40,823 bases of DNA from contig NZ_JADNJQ010000019.1 of assembly GCF_015555045.1 (NCBI RefSeq), positions 1-40,823 on the forward strand. Reading direction: 5' to 3'. How positions within the stretch are numbered: the first letter of the stretch is position 1; every line of letters starts with the position of its first letter. Both the position numbers and the translations under genes were made by a program. This document shows, in pieces, positions 10,777-19,416 of the stretch. Under the pieces are notes generated by a model. That model ran no database searches. It worked only from the letters and a program-made list of their open reading frames with translations, and was not told where the DNA came from. This stretch comes from Collinsella aerofaciens (GTDB lineage Bacteria; Actinomycetota; Coriobacteriia; Coriobacteriales; Coriobacteriaceae).

Positions 10777-12318
10777 CTACTGTGCGGTGCCGAGCGAGCG
10801 CTTGACGGCATCACGCCAGCCCGCAAGGTTTTGCTCGCGGCGCTCGGCGGACATGTGGGGAAGGAAGGTCCTAACGATCTGGGCATTTTGCTCCAGCTCC
10901 TCCAGGTCTTCCCAATAGCCGACGGCAAGACCCGCCAAGTACGCGGCACCGATTGCCGTGGTCTCCACCGTCTCGCATTGCAGCACGGGGATATCCAGCA
11001 GGTCGGCCTGGAATTGCATGATGAACTCGTTGCGCGAGGCACCGCCATCGACAGACAGGCGCTCAATCGAAAGCCCCACGTCCTGCTCCATGGCGCGCAG
11101 CACGTCGTAGCTCTGATATGCCATGGATTCGCAGGCGGCACGTACGATGGTCGCACGGCTCGAGGCGCCGGTCAGACCGCACACGATACCGCGGGCATGC
11201 GGGTCCCACCAGGGAGCACCCAAACCTGCAAAGGCGGGAACGAAGTAGCAGCCCTCGTTGTCGCTAATCGAAGCGGCGAGTTGTGCCGACTCGCTCACGC
11301 TCGAGATGATGCCCATGTTGTTGCGAAGCCAGTTCATCGTTGAGCCGGCGGCAAAAATAGAGCCCTCGAGCGCATAGCTGACTTTGTCGTCCGCAGCGAT
11401 ACCGATGGTGGAGACCAGGCCATTCTTGGATTCGACGATCTCGTCGCCGGTGTTCATGAGCATAAAGCAGCCCGTGCCATAGGTGTTTTTGGTCTGGCCG
11501 GGACGGAAACAACAGTGGCCGAACAGCGACGCCTGTTGGTCACCCGCCACGCCCATGATGGGCGGCATGTTGGTCATGATGTCGCTCGCGACGCGGCCGT
11601 AGTCGCCCGAGCTCCAGCGAACCTCGGGCATCATGGAACGTGGAACGTCAAAGAGCGCCAGCAGGTCGTCGTCCCAATCGAGCGTATGGATATTAAAGAG
11701 TGCCGTGCGGCTGGCATTGGTGTAGTCGGTGGCAAAGACCTGGCCGCCGGTGAGGTTGTAGATGAGCCAGGTGTCGATGGTGCCAAACATGAGGTCGCCC
11801 GCCGCCGCGCTCTCGCGTGCGCCGTCGACGTTGTCGAGAATCCACTGCACCTTGGAGGCCGAGAAATACGGATCGAGCGTGAGTCCCGTGCGGGAGCGCA
11901 CCAGCTCCTCGCAACCCTGTTCAACCAACGCGTCGATCGCCGGCGCGGTACGACGGCACTGCCATACGATGGCGTTATAGATGGGCTGGCCGCTCACGCG
12001 GTCCCAGACCACCGTGGTCTCGCGCTGGTTGGAGATGCCGATGGCGGCGATGCGGTCGGAATGGATACCGCTCTTAAACTGAACCTCCATCATGACGGCA
12101 ATCTGGCTGGCAAGGACCGTCATGGGGTCTTGCTCTACCCAACCGGGACGCGGAAAACTCGTTTTGACGCTGCGACGTGCCTGCGCGACGATGCATCCAT
12201 ACTCGTCGACGATGGTCGCAAGTACCGAGGTGGTGCCGCAGTCGAGCGCCATGATGTAGGAACCGCCAAAGTTAAACGAGGCATCTTCCATGCCCAGGCT
12301 GCCCAGATTCAACGACAT
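10777..12318 (-). CDS. glpK: Glycerol kinase
   Basis: GlpK phosphorylates glycerol to glycerol 3-phosphate. The 513-residue protein has the FGGY-kinase N-terminal phosphate motif LDCGTTSV, the substrate region NQRETTVVWD, and the family signatures GDQQASLFGHCCFRPGQ and YGTGCFMLMNTG, with SVDGGASRNEF near the C-terminus. About 18 residues precede the usual N-terminus. ATG 12318 has GAAAGGTG eight bases upstream; Met10 is an alternative. No glpF or glpD lies nearby. Confidence 0.92.
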   Translation of the reverse strand: MSLNLGSLGMEDASFNFGGSYIMALDCGTTSVLATIVDEYGCIVAQARRSVKTSFPRPGWVEQDPMTVLASQIAVMMEVQFKSGIHSDRIAAIGISNQRETTVVWDRVSGQPIYNAIVWQCRRTAPAIDALVEQGCEELVRSRTGLTLDPYFSASKVQWILDNVDGARESAAAGDLMFGTIDTWLIYNLTGGQVFATDYTNASRTALFNIHTLDWDDDLLALFDVPRSMMPEVRWSSGDYGRVASDIMTNMPPIMGVAGDQQASLFGHCCFRPGQTKNTYGTGCFMLMNTGDEIVESKNGLVSTIGIAADDKVSYALEGSIFAAGSTMNWLRNNMGIISSVSESAQLAASISDNEGCYFVPAFAGLGAPWWDPHARGIVCGLTGASSRATIVRAACESMAYQSYDVLRAMEQDVGLSIERLSVDGGASRNEFIMQFQADLLDIPVLQCETVETTAIGAAYLAGLAVGYWEDLEELEQNAQIVRTFLPHMSAERREQNLAGWRDAVKRSLGTAQ

Positions 12319-12331
12319 CGCTTACACCTTT

Positions 12332-13075
12332 CTATTGCATCGGGTCGGACAGGACCCGCTCGATCTCTGATGCGGGAAGTGCGCCTTGGCGCAGGATCTG
12401 GAGCCCGCCGTGCTGGAACGACACGATGGTCGAGGCGTCGCGACACGGGGTCTCACCGGCGTCGACGGCAACATCGACCCCCTCCAGGATGCGACCCTCG
12501 ACGGCGGCAAAGCTTGCCGGCGAAGGCGCGCCGTGCGTGTTGGCGCTCGTGCAGGCAAGGGGACTGCCGCAGGCGCGGATGAGCGCTTGCACCACGGGCG
12601 AAGCCGAAGCGCGAAGTGCCACCGTGTCGTCGGCGGCGCGCATAAAGGTCGGCACGCAGGGGGCCGCCTTGACCACGATAGTCAGGGCGCCCGGCCAGCA
12701 TCGTCGGGCAAGCACGCGGGCCTCTTCCGGGATATCCACGCCATAGCGGTCGAGTGCTTCGACGCCATCGACCAGCCAAGCGACGGTTTGCGTGAGCTCA
12801 CGTTGCTTGAGAGTGAAGATACGGCGATAGCCGGTGCCGAGCGCAGGAACTGCGGCGCCATTGACGGCAGCCTGCGGATCGCGCGGCCACGATGGGAATT
12901 CGCTTGTATCTTGGGGCACGGCGTCCGAGAAGGCGTTGACTGCCACGGCGACACCGTAGACGGTCTCGGTCGGAATCAAGGCCAGGCCGCCGCGGCCGAG
13001 CACCTCGGCCGTGCGCTCGACGGCAAGCCGATGCGGCTCGCGCGTTCCCTCGTATACCCGATAGACCGTCTGCAT
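12332..13075 (-). CDS. tsaC: L-threonylcarbamoyladenylate synthase (Sua5/YrdC/TsaC family)
   Basis: The enzyme makes threonylcarbamoyl-AMP from Thr, bicarbonate and ATP for the t6A37 modification of ANN-decoding tRNAs. The N-terminal PTETVYG motif, the KxR pair (K90, R92) and the SxN motif (CTSANTHG) are present. Between PTETVYG and KxR the protein carries roughly 30 extra residues (about 50-85, Pro/Ala-rich), and the usual KxRP..PL segment reads LKQRELTQTVAWL, so it is divergent. 247 residues, 13 bp upstream of glpK. Confidence 0.82.
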   Translation of the reverse strand: MQTVYRVYEGTREPHRLAVERTAEVLGRGGLALIPTETVYGVAVAVNAFSDAVPQDTSEFPSWPRDPQAAVNGAAVPALGTGYRRIFTLKQRELTQTVAWLVDGVEALDRYGVDIPEEARVLARRCWPGALTIVVKAAPCVPTFMRAADDTVALRASASPVVQALIRACGSPLACTSANTHGAPSPASFAAVEGRILEGVDVAVDAGETPCRDASTIVSFQHGGLQILRQGALPASEIERVLSDPMQ

Positions 13076-13209
13076 GTGTATGCCAGCCCCTTACGCTCCG
13101 GTGCAAGTTTGTTTACTGTGGGGCATTCTCGCACGAAACATTCAACCTATTTGCCCAGAGCGCATGTTGGTTTGGTGAGCGGCTCTAGTAGTCGGTGAAA
13201 GTGAGGGGG

Positions 13210-13656
13210 TTATTGGACTGCGACGAACTTCTTTGGCCTGCCGGCGTGGCGTTCTTGGGCGGCGTAGCGCTCGATGCTGTCTATCGTTATCATCCGACGG
13301 CCGTCGACAAGTTCAACATCGAGCTTTCCGGCTTTGACCAGCGCGGTAATCCGCGGAGCGGAGACTTTGAGGTCCAGCGCTGCGTCTTTAAATGTTCGGC
13401 ACGCCGCTTCCCGAGCGTCCTCGTGGTCGATTTCGACTGAAAGGGCCACGACCTCGGCCGAGCGTTCGTACCCTGCCGGAGTCAAACCGTTGTTGAGGTC
13501 GTCGGCCAAAAACGCCATCAGTGCCTCGGTGGCATGGGCAATCGCTTCTTCGCGCGTATCGCCATCGGCAAAGGCGCCGGGAATCTGCGGGAAACTGGCG
13601 CAGTAACCGTCGTCTTCTTTTATGAGAACGCAGTCATAGGTAAATCGCTGCCTCAT
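13210..13656 (-). CDS. hicB: HicB-family antitoxin
   Basis: HicB neutralises the HicA mRNA interferase and represses the operon. Residues 1-60 form the partial RNase H-like HicB fold (YDCVLIKEDDGYCASFPQIPGAFADGDTREEAI). Residues from about 105 (KVSAPRITALVKAGKLDVELVDGRRMITIDSIERY) look like a helix-turn-helix DNA-binding region. ATG 13656 has GGAGG five bases upstream, better than the earlier in-frame start. It follows hicA by 11 bp. 148 residues. Confidence 0.87.
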   Translation of the reverse strand: MRQRFTYDCVLIKEDDGYCASFPQIPGAFADGDTREEAIAHATEALMAFLADDLNNGLTPAGYERSAEVVALSVEIDHEDAREAACRTFKDAALDLKVSAPRITALVKAGKLDVELVDGRRMITIDSIERYAAQERHAGRPKKFVAVQ

Positions 13657-13667
13657 TTTGCCTCCAA

Positions 13668-13853
13668 CTACCATTCAGCTTGGCGACGAATACTTGCCCA
13701 CGTGCCCTTCTTTGGTCGATCACCACCAGAGCCGTTCACGGTGACAACACGGTCACCAGAAACATACTTAGCATGACTACCGACTTGCGCGACCTTCACG
13801 AATCCATCGTGCTTGAGTAGGGCAATGATTTCCCGAAAGGTAGGAGGTTGCAT
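13668..13853 (-). CDS. hicA: HicA-family toxin (mRNA interferase)
   Basis: HicA folds as a small dsRNA-binding-like domain and cleaves mRNA using a conserved His. The 61-residue protein shows the family pattern: TFREIIALLKHDGFVKVAQVGSHAKY with the catalytic His in GSH, then a short beta hairpin and a C-terminal helix. AAAGAGG precedes the ATG. It is the first gene of the pair, toxin before antitoxin, as usual for hicAB. Confidence 0.88.
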   Translation of the reverse strand: MQPPTFREIIALLKHDGFVKVAQVGSHAKYVSGDRVVTVNGSGGDRPKKGTWASIRRQAEW

Positions 13854-13877
13854 GGGCCGACCTCTTTCAGCCGTCCT

Positions 13878-13907
13878 AATTATAAACTACTTTATAATTT
13901 TTGCTAA
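13878..13907 (-). promoter_or_regulatory. hicAB promoter with embedded palindrome
   Basis: On the minus strand, TTAGCA (13902-13907), a 17-bp spacer and a perfect TATAAT (13879-13884) form a strong promoter. A perfect 9-bp inverted repeat, AATTATAAA (13878-13886) with TTTATAATT (13891-13899), covers the -10 box and much of the spacer. This is a natural operator for HicB autorepression. The local AT-richness stands out in this genome. Confidence 0.75.
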
Positions 13908-13921
13908 CCAGTTAATAAATA

Positions 13922-15172
13922 TTACTGGCGCTGTTTGGGCTCGGTGACGATGGCTCGGACGATGCGGGGGCGATCGGTGAGGTCATGGACGATACGCACG
14001 TCCGAAAGGCCTGCCTGGCGACAGAGCTCGGCCGCGGCATCGAGGGCACCCTCGTAGAGCTCGCAGGCAAACAGGCCGCCGGCGCGCAGCATGTAAGGCG
14101 CCGCATTGAGCAGGCGGCGGAAGATATCGAGGCCGTCGGCGCCGCCCTCGAGCGCCAGGTCGGGCTCAAAATCCTTGACCTCGTGCGGCAGCGAGCGCAT
14201 GACGCCGGTCGGGATGTAAGGTGGGTTGGAGACAAGCACGTCGAAGGTGCCCCACTCTTCGCGGGGAATAGAACTCACCAGGTTGGTGAGACTAAAGGCG
14301 ACCTCGTCGGACGTGAGGCCAAGCGCATCGCGGTTTTTGGTGGCCAAATCGATAGCGCGCGGCTCGATATCGGTGGCGGTGCAGGTAATGTGGCCGCGGC
14401 GCTCCCAGGCAAGGGAGAGCGAAATGCAGCCCGTGCCGCAGCCGACCTCGAGAACGCGGGCGATGCGGGGCTCGGCTGGGGCAGGCGAAGCGGCATCCTG
14501 AGCTGAAGCCGTCTCCTGGTCGGCACCCTCGATGGCGATGCCGTATTCGTCGAGCTCGGGCTCGGCGGCTTCCGCGGCTTCGGCTTCTGCTGCCTGCGCG
14601 GCGGCTTCCTCGGCCTCGCGGTCGGCCAGCTCCTCGGCATAGGCACGGCTGCCCAGCACATCGCCGCCCAGCGCCGCCTCGTCGGCGGCCGTCAGGTTAG
14701 CGGCACGGCGCTCGGCGGTCGCGCGTTCGTCTGCCAGCGCGGCCTCGGCCTTGCGTGCCTCCTCAACCTCATCGTTCCAGGGCAGCTCAACGCGCTGACG
14801 GGCGGCAGCCTCGGGGCTCAGCACCTCGGCATCCAGATAATTGAGGACTTCCTCGACGAGCATCTCGGTCTCGGGACGCGGAATGAGCACGCCGGGGGCG
14901 CACGCGACGTCGATCATGCGAAACTGCGTGCTGCCGGTGATGTACTGCAGCGGTTCACCTTTAGCGCGACGAACAACGGCCGCGTGCATGGTCTCGAGCT
15001 GAGCCGCGTTAAGCGTCTCGTCCATGCGCATATATAGGTCAATGCGCGCCAGGCCCGTGGCGGCGCACAGCAGCCACTCGGCAGAAAGACGGGGGTGCTC
15101 CTCGCCGCGCTCGGCCAGGTACTCCTTGGTCCACTCGAGACAACGCTTGATGGTCCAAATCTCGTTTGCCAT
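13922..15172 (-). CDS. prmC: Peptide chain release factor N5-glutamine methyltransferase with acidic insertion
   Basis: PrmC methylates the Gln of the GGQ motif of release factors using SAM. The N-terminal helical domain (1-90), the substrate segment GVLIPRPETEMLVEE (95-109), the SAM motif VLEVGCGTGCISLSLA (240-255) and the NPPY motif (LVSNPPYIPTG) are intact. Between PETE and the SAM motif lies an extra stretch of about 120 residues (117-235), rich in Ala and Glu and likely disordered or helical, so the protein has 416 residues against the usual 280. ATG 15172 has AGGGGAGGG upstream. It lies downstream of prfA, its substrate gene. Confidence 0.9.
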   Translation of the reverse strand: MANEIWTIKRCLEWTKEYLAERGEEHPRLSAEWLLCAATGLARIDLYMRMDETLNAAQLETMHAAVVRRAKGEPLQYITGSTQFRMIDVACAPGVLIPRPETEMLVEEVLNYLDAEVLSPEAAARQRVELPWNDEVEEARKAEAALADERATAERRAANLTAADEAALGGDVLGSRAYAEELADREAEEAAAQAAEAEAAEAAEPELDEYGIAIEGADQETASAQDAASPAPAEPRIARVLEVGCGTGCISLSLAWERRGHITCTATDIEPRAIDLATKNRDALGLTSDEVAFSLTNLVSSIPREEWGTFDVLVSNPPYIPTGVMRSLPHEVKDFEPDLALEGGADGLDIFRRLLNAAPYMLRAGGLFACELYEGALDAAAELCRQAGLSDVRIVHDLTDRPRIVRAIVTEPKQRQ

Positions 15173-15666
15173 GGGGCCCTCCCCTCTTAAGCGCCGGACG
15201 GCGCGCGAATGTCGGAGCAGATTGTACGCGAGGCCAGCGCTTGGCAAGGGACGATTGAAGGCGATTATCGAGAATCAGCCCAGATTTTTGCACCGAGCTC
15301 GCTCAAAGTGTTCATTCGCCGACGTCTAGATTTGCATTCGTCAAGCTTTTGGCAAGGTTGCCCCAAAACTAACCAATATCTAACCAAGAACTTGCCAAAT
15401 CACTTGACGCGCGACGCATCAAAAATCGCCCCGCGACTTCTTGAACGATTTTTCGAGCATTATTTTCAATAGCAGATGAATGCCGCTAATTTCTTTGAGC
15501 AGGTAGCCGACTTCATGGCCATCAAAGCCGATTGAATAACATCTCAAAGCAATGTGCCCAACCTAGTCATTTAAGAACGTCCCCAATGACTACCTCTAAG
15601 GCGCCGCAGGTTGAGCATACCGCATCCGGAGCAAGGCAGCGCCGCAGGTAGAGGACGGACAGCGAG
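15173..15666. other. Intergenic region upstream of prmC
   Basis: About 490 bp without a convincing gene. It holds a direct repeat, GCGCCGCAGGTTGAG at about 15601 and GCGCCGCAGGTAGAG at about 15640, and the small inverted repeat at 15565-15591. A plus-strand frame of 87 codons lacks a ribosome binding site and is not called. Confidence 0.6.
15565..15591. repeat. Small inverted repeat around GTCCCC
   Basis: AGTCATT (15565-15571) pairs with AATGACT (15585-15591). The inner GTCCCCAATG reappears inverted as CATTGGGGAC near 21605, beside another repeat element, which suggests a dispersed short repeat. Confidence 0.4.
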
Positions 15667-15763
15667 CGGGTCGCATTTGAGACAAGGTGACGTGAAACGA
15701 AAGGGCGCTGACCTTCTGGTCGCGCCCTTGAAGTTGAACGTCAGATTGTCCAAATGCGGCCCG
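15667..15763 (+). repeat. Structured intergenic element, family A copy 2
   Basis: The outer stem is CGGGTCGCATTTG (15667-15679) with CAAATGCGGCCCG (15751-15763), with one G-T pair. The inner stem is GGGCGC (15703-15708) with GCGCCC (15722-15727) around GACCTTCTGGTC. It shares CAAGGTG, TGAA-CGA, GAAGTTGAA and CAGATTG with copy 1. The middle helix changes from GCCTT/AAGGC in copy 1 to GACGT/ACGTC here, and the CAA/TTG helix is kept. It starts about 40 nt after the prfA stop codon. Confidence 0.75.
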
Positions 15764-15779
15764 CGCAGCGTCGGCTGGT

Positions 15780-15801
15780 CCGCCGTTCGGTAGAACGGCG
15801 G
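15780..15801 (-). terminator. 9-bp hairpin with GGTA loop next to prfA stop
   Basis: CCGCCGTTC (15780-15788) and GAACGGCGG (15793-15801) enclose GGTA. It is placed 3 bp from the prfA stop codon, as the related hairpin beside copy 1 is placed next to the LCP stop. No T-tract is present. Confidence 0.5.
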
Positions 15802-15804
15802 AAC

Positions 15805-16872
15805 CTACACAGCCTGTGCCAGCTTCTCGGCTCGCTCGGCGGCAGCGAGCGCCTCGATCACGGTGCCGAGCTGGTCACCCAGAAGGACGCCGTTGTAGGT
15901 GGAGTTGAAACCGATGCGGTGATCGGTCACGCGGTCCTGGGGCTGGTTGTAAGTACGGATCTTCTCGGAACGGTTGCCGTGGCCGATCTGGCTCTGGCGC
16001 TCGGCACCGAGCTCGGCCTGCTGCTTCTCGAGTTCCATCTCGTACAGACGGGCGCGCAGCATCTGCATGCAGACCTCGCGGTTCTGGATCTGGGAGCGCT
16101 GCTCCTGCGACTGCACCACGGTGTTGGTGGGCAGGTGGGTAATGCGCACGGCGGAGTAGGTGGTGTTAACGCACTGACCGCCAGGGCCGGAGGCGCAGTA
16201 GGTGTCGATGCGCAGGTCGGACTGGTTGATCTGGACGTCGATCTCCTCGGCCTCGGGAAGCACGGCGACGGTAGCCGTGGAGGTCTGAATGCGGCCCTGG
16301 GACTCGGTCTTGGGGACGCGCTGGACGCGGTGCACGCCGGACTCGTACTTCATGACGGAGTAGACGCGGTCGCCCTCGACCTTGAACTCAATGGACTTAA
16401 AGCCACCGGCCTCGCTGGGGCTGGAGTCGAGCACGGTAGTCTTCCAGCCGCGAGACTCGCAAAAGCGCTGATACATCTTGTACAGGTCGCCGGCGAAGAT
16501 GGCCGCCTCGTCGCCACCGGCGGCGGAGCGGATCTCGACGATGGTGTTCTTGTCGTCGTTGGGGTCGCTCGGGATGAGCATGTACTTGATGTCTTCCTCG
16601 AGCTGGGGGAGCTTGGCCTCGTTTTCGGAGATGTCCATCTGGAGCATCTCCTTCTCATCGGCATCGGTGGTATCGTGCAGCATTTCCTTGGCAGCCTCGA
16701 TGTCATCGAGCGCGCCGATGTACTCGCGCGAGGCGGCAATGAGGTCGGACTGGTGCGCATACTCCTTGTTGAGACGCGTGAACTCCTTGATATCGGAGGC
16801 GACGGCCGGGTCGGAAAGCTTCTTCTCGAGCTCCTCGTAGGCCTTGATGATCTTTTCGAGCTTGTCGCGCAT
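15805..16872 (-). CDS. prfA: Peptide chain release factor 1
   Basis: RF1 reads UAA and UAG in the ribosomal A site and triggers peptide release. The 355-residue protein has the GGQ motif (CASGPGGQCVN) and the tripeptide codon reader of the PxT type (RVPKTESQGR), which marks RF1 rather than RF2 (SPF). ATG 16872 with AAAGGAG six bases upstream fits the family N-terminus MRDKLEKIIKAYEELEKKL; the open frame extends upstream but does not belong to the protein. Confidence 0.96.
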   Translation of the reverse strand: MRDKLEKIIKAYEELEKKLSDPAVASDIKEFTRLNKEYAHQSDLIAASREYIGALDDIEAAKEMLHDTTDADEKEMLQMDISENEAKLPQLEEDIKYMLIPSDPNDDKNTIVEIRSAAGGDEAAIFAGDLYKMYQRFCESRGWKTTVLDSSPSEAGGFKSIEFKVEGDRVYSVMKYESGVHRVQRVPKTESQGRIQTSTATVAVLPEAEEIDVQINQSDLRIDTYCASGPGGQCVNTTYSAVRITHLPTNTVVQSQEQRSQIQNREVCMQMLRARLYEMELEKQQAELGAERQSQIGHGNRSEKIRTYNQPQDRVTDHRIGFNSTYNGVLLGDQLGTVIEALAAAERAEKLAQAV

Positions 16873-17072
16873 GACGGACTCCTTTATATGCGTGAAGGCG
16901 AAAATCGGCAGAATTGATGGGGCGCGAGGCGCCACTGCGGGGGTAAGCCCAGCTAGAGCATGTCGATCTTCAGATACATGCGCATCCCTTCGCGTATGGG
17001 GTACATAGTTGCGGTCTAACCCATACATGATAGCGTGCGCAGGCAAACCTGCATATAACCCGCACGGAATGA

Positions 17073-17105
17073 TTGGTGCAAACAAACCTGACTCCATTGC
17101 ACCAA
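17073..17105 (-). terminator. Stem-loop between M20 peptidase and prfA
   Basis: TTGGTGCAA (17073-17081) pairs with TTGCACCAA (17097-17105), 15 bp after the peptidase stop on the minus strand. No strong T-tract follows. The 248-bp gap (16873-17120) shows no other gene. Confidence 0.4.
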
Positions 17106-17120
17106 GGGCTTGCTTTTTGG

Positions 17121-18536
17121 CTAGAGCGTTTGGAGTAGAGCGACGAGGAAGCGGATGCCCTGGAGGTAGGCGCGGCGGGTGATGCGCTCGTTGGTGCCGT
17201 GGACACCGCGATCGCACTCGTCGTCATCAACTACAAAGGCCGAGAAGCGAATGCACTCAGGGCAAATGTGCTGGTAGTTGGCAGCGTCGGTCGCACCGAT
17301 CACGGTCGAGGGCACAATTGCCACTGGCTCGAATGATCCGTTTTCCTCCGTCCCCTTTGGATCACGGAAGTAGCGGGCGGCAATGGCGCGAACGGCCTCG
17401 AGTCCCGGTCCACCGATGCGCGGGGACGGCGAGGGCTCAGAGCTGCCGGGGCCGAGTTCGACCTCCACACGTCCGACAAGGCCCGCCGCGGCAACCGACT
17501 CGCAGCAGCGCGCCACAACGTCGGCCACGCTCGTGCCCTCGAGCATGCGGAAGTTGATATTGGCCCACATATTCTGCGGCATTACGTTGGCGCCGGTGCT
17601 GCCACCCTCGATCTGCGTGGGCGCGCAGGTGGTCGTCACCAGCGGATAGAGCTTTTTGCTGGCGAGGCAATCGCGGACAATGGCATCCCCGTTGGCGGCA
17701 ATTTCATCGGCCGTGTAGAGCCCCAACTCGACGAGCTGGGCGGCAAGCAAGTCGGTCACGCGCGTCGGCCACTCGATATCACAGATTGCGGTGATGGCAC
17801 GGCTGAGCACCTCGAGCGATGTGCCACCGTAGGGGTTGGACGAATGCCCGCCCTCACTCTTCGTCTTGAGCACGATATCGGCATAGCCCTTCTCGGCAAG
17901 GTCGGCGTGCATGAGCCAGTCCTCGCCCGAGCTGTACTCGGCAGCCGAAACGATGCGGTAGTCGCCCTCGTCGATCAGGTACTCAAGCTCAATGCCGCGC
18001 TCCTCGAGCGCGCGGCCGATGGCGCCTGCGCCGTACTGCGTAGTCTCCTCGTCCTGGCCAAAGGCCAGGAGCAGCGTGCGCTCGTGCTGCCAACCGTGCG
18101 CCAGCGCATACTCAACCGCCTCGAGAATGCCTGCGACCTGGTCTTTCATATCGATGGCGCCGCGACCCCAAATGTAGGTGTCGTCTACATGCCCGCTAAA
18201 GGGGGCGTACGTCCAGTCGTCCTCGGTACCCGGCACCACGGGGACCACGTCCATGTGACCCATGAGCATAATGGGCTTGAGGGCAGGGTCGGAACCGCTA
18301 AGCGTCACCAATAGCGAATGGTCGATAAGCTCGACCTTACCCGCCGTAAATACGTGCGGCCAAGCCTGCTGCATATACGCGCGCAGGTCGTCGAACGGCT
18401 GCCAGTTCACCGCCTCGGCATCCATACTCGAGATGGTCGGAAACGACAGCACGCGGCCCAGGCGCTCGCACGCACCAGCTTCGTCCAAATCGGCAAAATC
18501 ATCCTCATGCGCAAAGAAGCGCCAAACCTCGGCCAT
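17121..18536 (-). CDS. M20 family metallopeptidase (dipeptidase/carboxypeptidase-like)
   Basis: M20 enzymes use two metal ions to remove residues from peptides or N-acyl amino acids. The 471-residue protein shows the metal and catalytic motifs in order: MGHMDVVPV (His and Asp), GRGAIDMKDQVAG (bridging Asp), FGQDEETT (catalytic Glu and ligand), LIDEGDY, and the dimerisation-domain SEGGHSSNP. The final His ligand is likely in the ANYQHICPE region. No signal peptide, so it acts in the cytoplasm. ATG 18536 has GAAAGGA upstream. It lies just downstream of an amino acid ABC transporter and may process imported peptides; that link is inference. Confidence 0.87.
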   Translation of the reverse strand: MAEVWRFFAHEDDFADLDEAGACERLGRVLSFPTISSMDAEAVNWQPFDDLRAYMQQAWPHVFTAGKVELIDHSLLVTLSGSDPALKPIMLMGHMDVVPVVPGTEDDWTYAPFSGHVDDTYIWGRGAIDMKDQVAGILEAVEYALAHGWQHERTLLLAFGQDEETTQYGAGAIGRALEERGIELEYLIDEGDYRIVSAAEYSSGEDWLMHADLAEKGYADIVLKTKSEGGHSSNPYGGTSLEVLSRAITAICDIEWPTRVTDLLAAQLVELGLYTADEIAANGDAIVRDCLASKKLYPLVTTTCAPTQIEGGSTGANVMPQNMWANINFRMLEGTSVADVVARCCESVAAAGLVGRVEVELGPGSSEPSPSPRIGGPGLEAVRAIAARYFRDPKGTEENGSFEPVAIVPSTVIGATDAANYQHICPECIRFSAFVVDDDECDRGVHGTNERITRRAYLQGIRFLVALLQTL

Positions 18537-18560
18537 GACATCCTTTCGATTGTGATGACG

Positions 18561-18585
18561 AGGGCCGCCCCACGGGAGCGGCCCT
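18561..18585 (-). terminator. Stem-loop between ABC transporter and M20 gene
   Basis: AGGGCCGC (18561-18568) pairs with GCGGCCCT (18578-18585). It may attenuate transcription from the transporter operon into the peptidase gene; no T-tract is seen. Confidence 0.4.
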
Positions 18586-18608
18586 GTCATGCAAACATTT
18601 GCGGTCGG

Positions 18609-19394
18609 TTACTTGTCCTCGAGATAACGCGAGAGGAACTCGCGGGTGCGCTGGTGTTTGGGGTTGCCAAAGATCTCGGCCGGCGCGGCGTCCTCGAGCA
18701 CCACGCCCTTATCCATAAAGACCACGCGGTCGGACACGGTTCGGGCAAAGGCCATCTCGTGCGTAACGACGACCATGGTCATGCCGTCGGCCGCGAGCTT
18801 GCGCATGACCTCGAGCACCTCGCCCACGATCTCGGGGTCGAGCGCGGAGGTCGGCTCGTCGAACAGCATGATCTGCGGATTCATGCATAGGGCGCGGGCG
18901 ATGGCCACGCGCTGCTTTTGGCCGCCGGACAGGCGACCCACGGCGGCGTGCGCGAACTTTTCGAGCCCCACACTCGTCAAATGCTCCATCGCGACCTTCT
19001 CGGCCTCGGCCTTGCTCATTTTTTTGAGCGTGACGGGCGCAAGCGTGCAGTTGTCGAGCACATCCATGTTGTTGAACAGGTTAAAGCCCTGGAACACCAT
19101 GCCGATGTCCTCACGCAGCTTGTTAATGTTGCAGCGCTCGGCCGTAAGGTCCTGGCCGTGGAACCAGATATGGCCCGCGTCCGGAGTCTCGAGCAGGTTG
19201 AGGCAGCGCAGAAAGGTCGATTTGCCCGAGCCTGAGGCGCCGATAATGGTGACGACCTCGCCGGGGTTAACGGACAGGTCGATGCCCTTGAGCACCTCGA
19301 GCGAGCCAAAGCTCTTGCGCAGGCCCTCGACGCGGATGAGCGGCTCATTGGTCTGTGCGGCGGCCGCGGTGCCGGTAGTGGCGGTATCTGCCAT
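18609..19394 (-). CDS. Polar amino acid ABC transporter, ATP-binding protein (GlnQ-like)
   Basis: This ATPase drives uptake through the adjacent permease. The 261-residue protein has Walker [11 protein letters not shown]-loop [10 protein letters not shown], signature [15 protein letters not shown], Walker [15 protein letters not shown] and the switch His in VVVTHEM. The order binding protein - permease - ATPase is the usual one for PAAT transporters. The transported amino acid cannot be told from sequence alone. Confidence 0.93.
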   Translation of the reverse strand: MADTATTGTAAAAQTNEPLIRVEGLRKSFGSLEVLKGIDLSVNPGEVVTIIGASGSGKSTFLRCLNLLETPDAGHIWFHGQDLTAERCNINKLREDIGMVFQGFNLFNNMDVLDNCTLAPVTLKKMSKAEAEKVAMEHLTSVGLEKFAHAAVGRLSGGQKQRVAIARALCMNPQIMLFDEPTSALDPEIVGEVLEVMRKLAADGMTMVVVTHEMAFARTVSDRVVFMDKGVVLEDAAPAEIFGNPKHQRTREFLSRYLEDK

Positions 19395-19416
19395 GATGAT
19401 TCTCCTCGTCTTGAGC

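Noticed and set aside
15209-15472. A plus-strand frame of 87 codons upstream of prmC
   Set aside because: No ribosome binding site, no recognisable features, and it runs through a non-coding, lower-GC stretch.
16900-17030. A possible 17-codon leader peptide upstream of prfA
   Set aside because: A short open frame exists on the minus strand but has no codon bias, attenuator structure or family likeness to support it.
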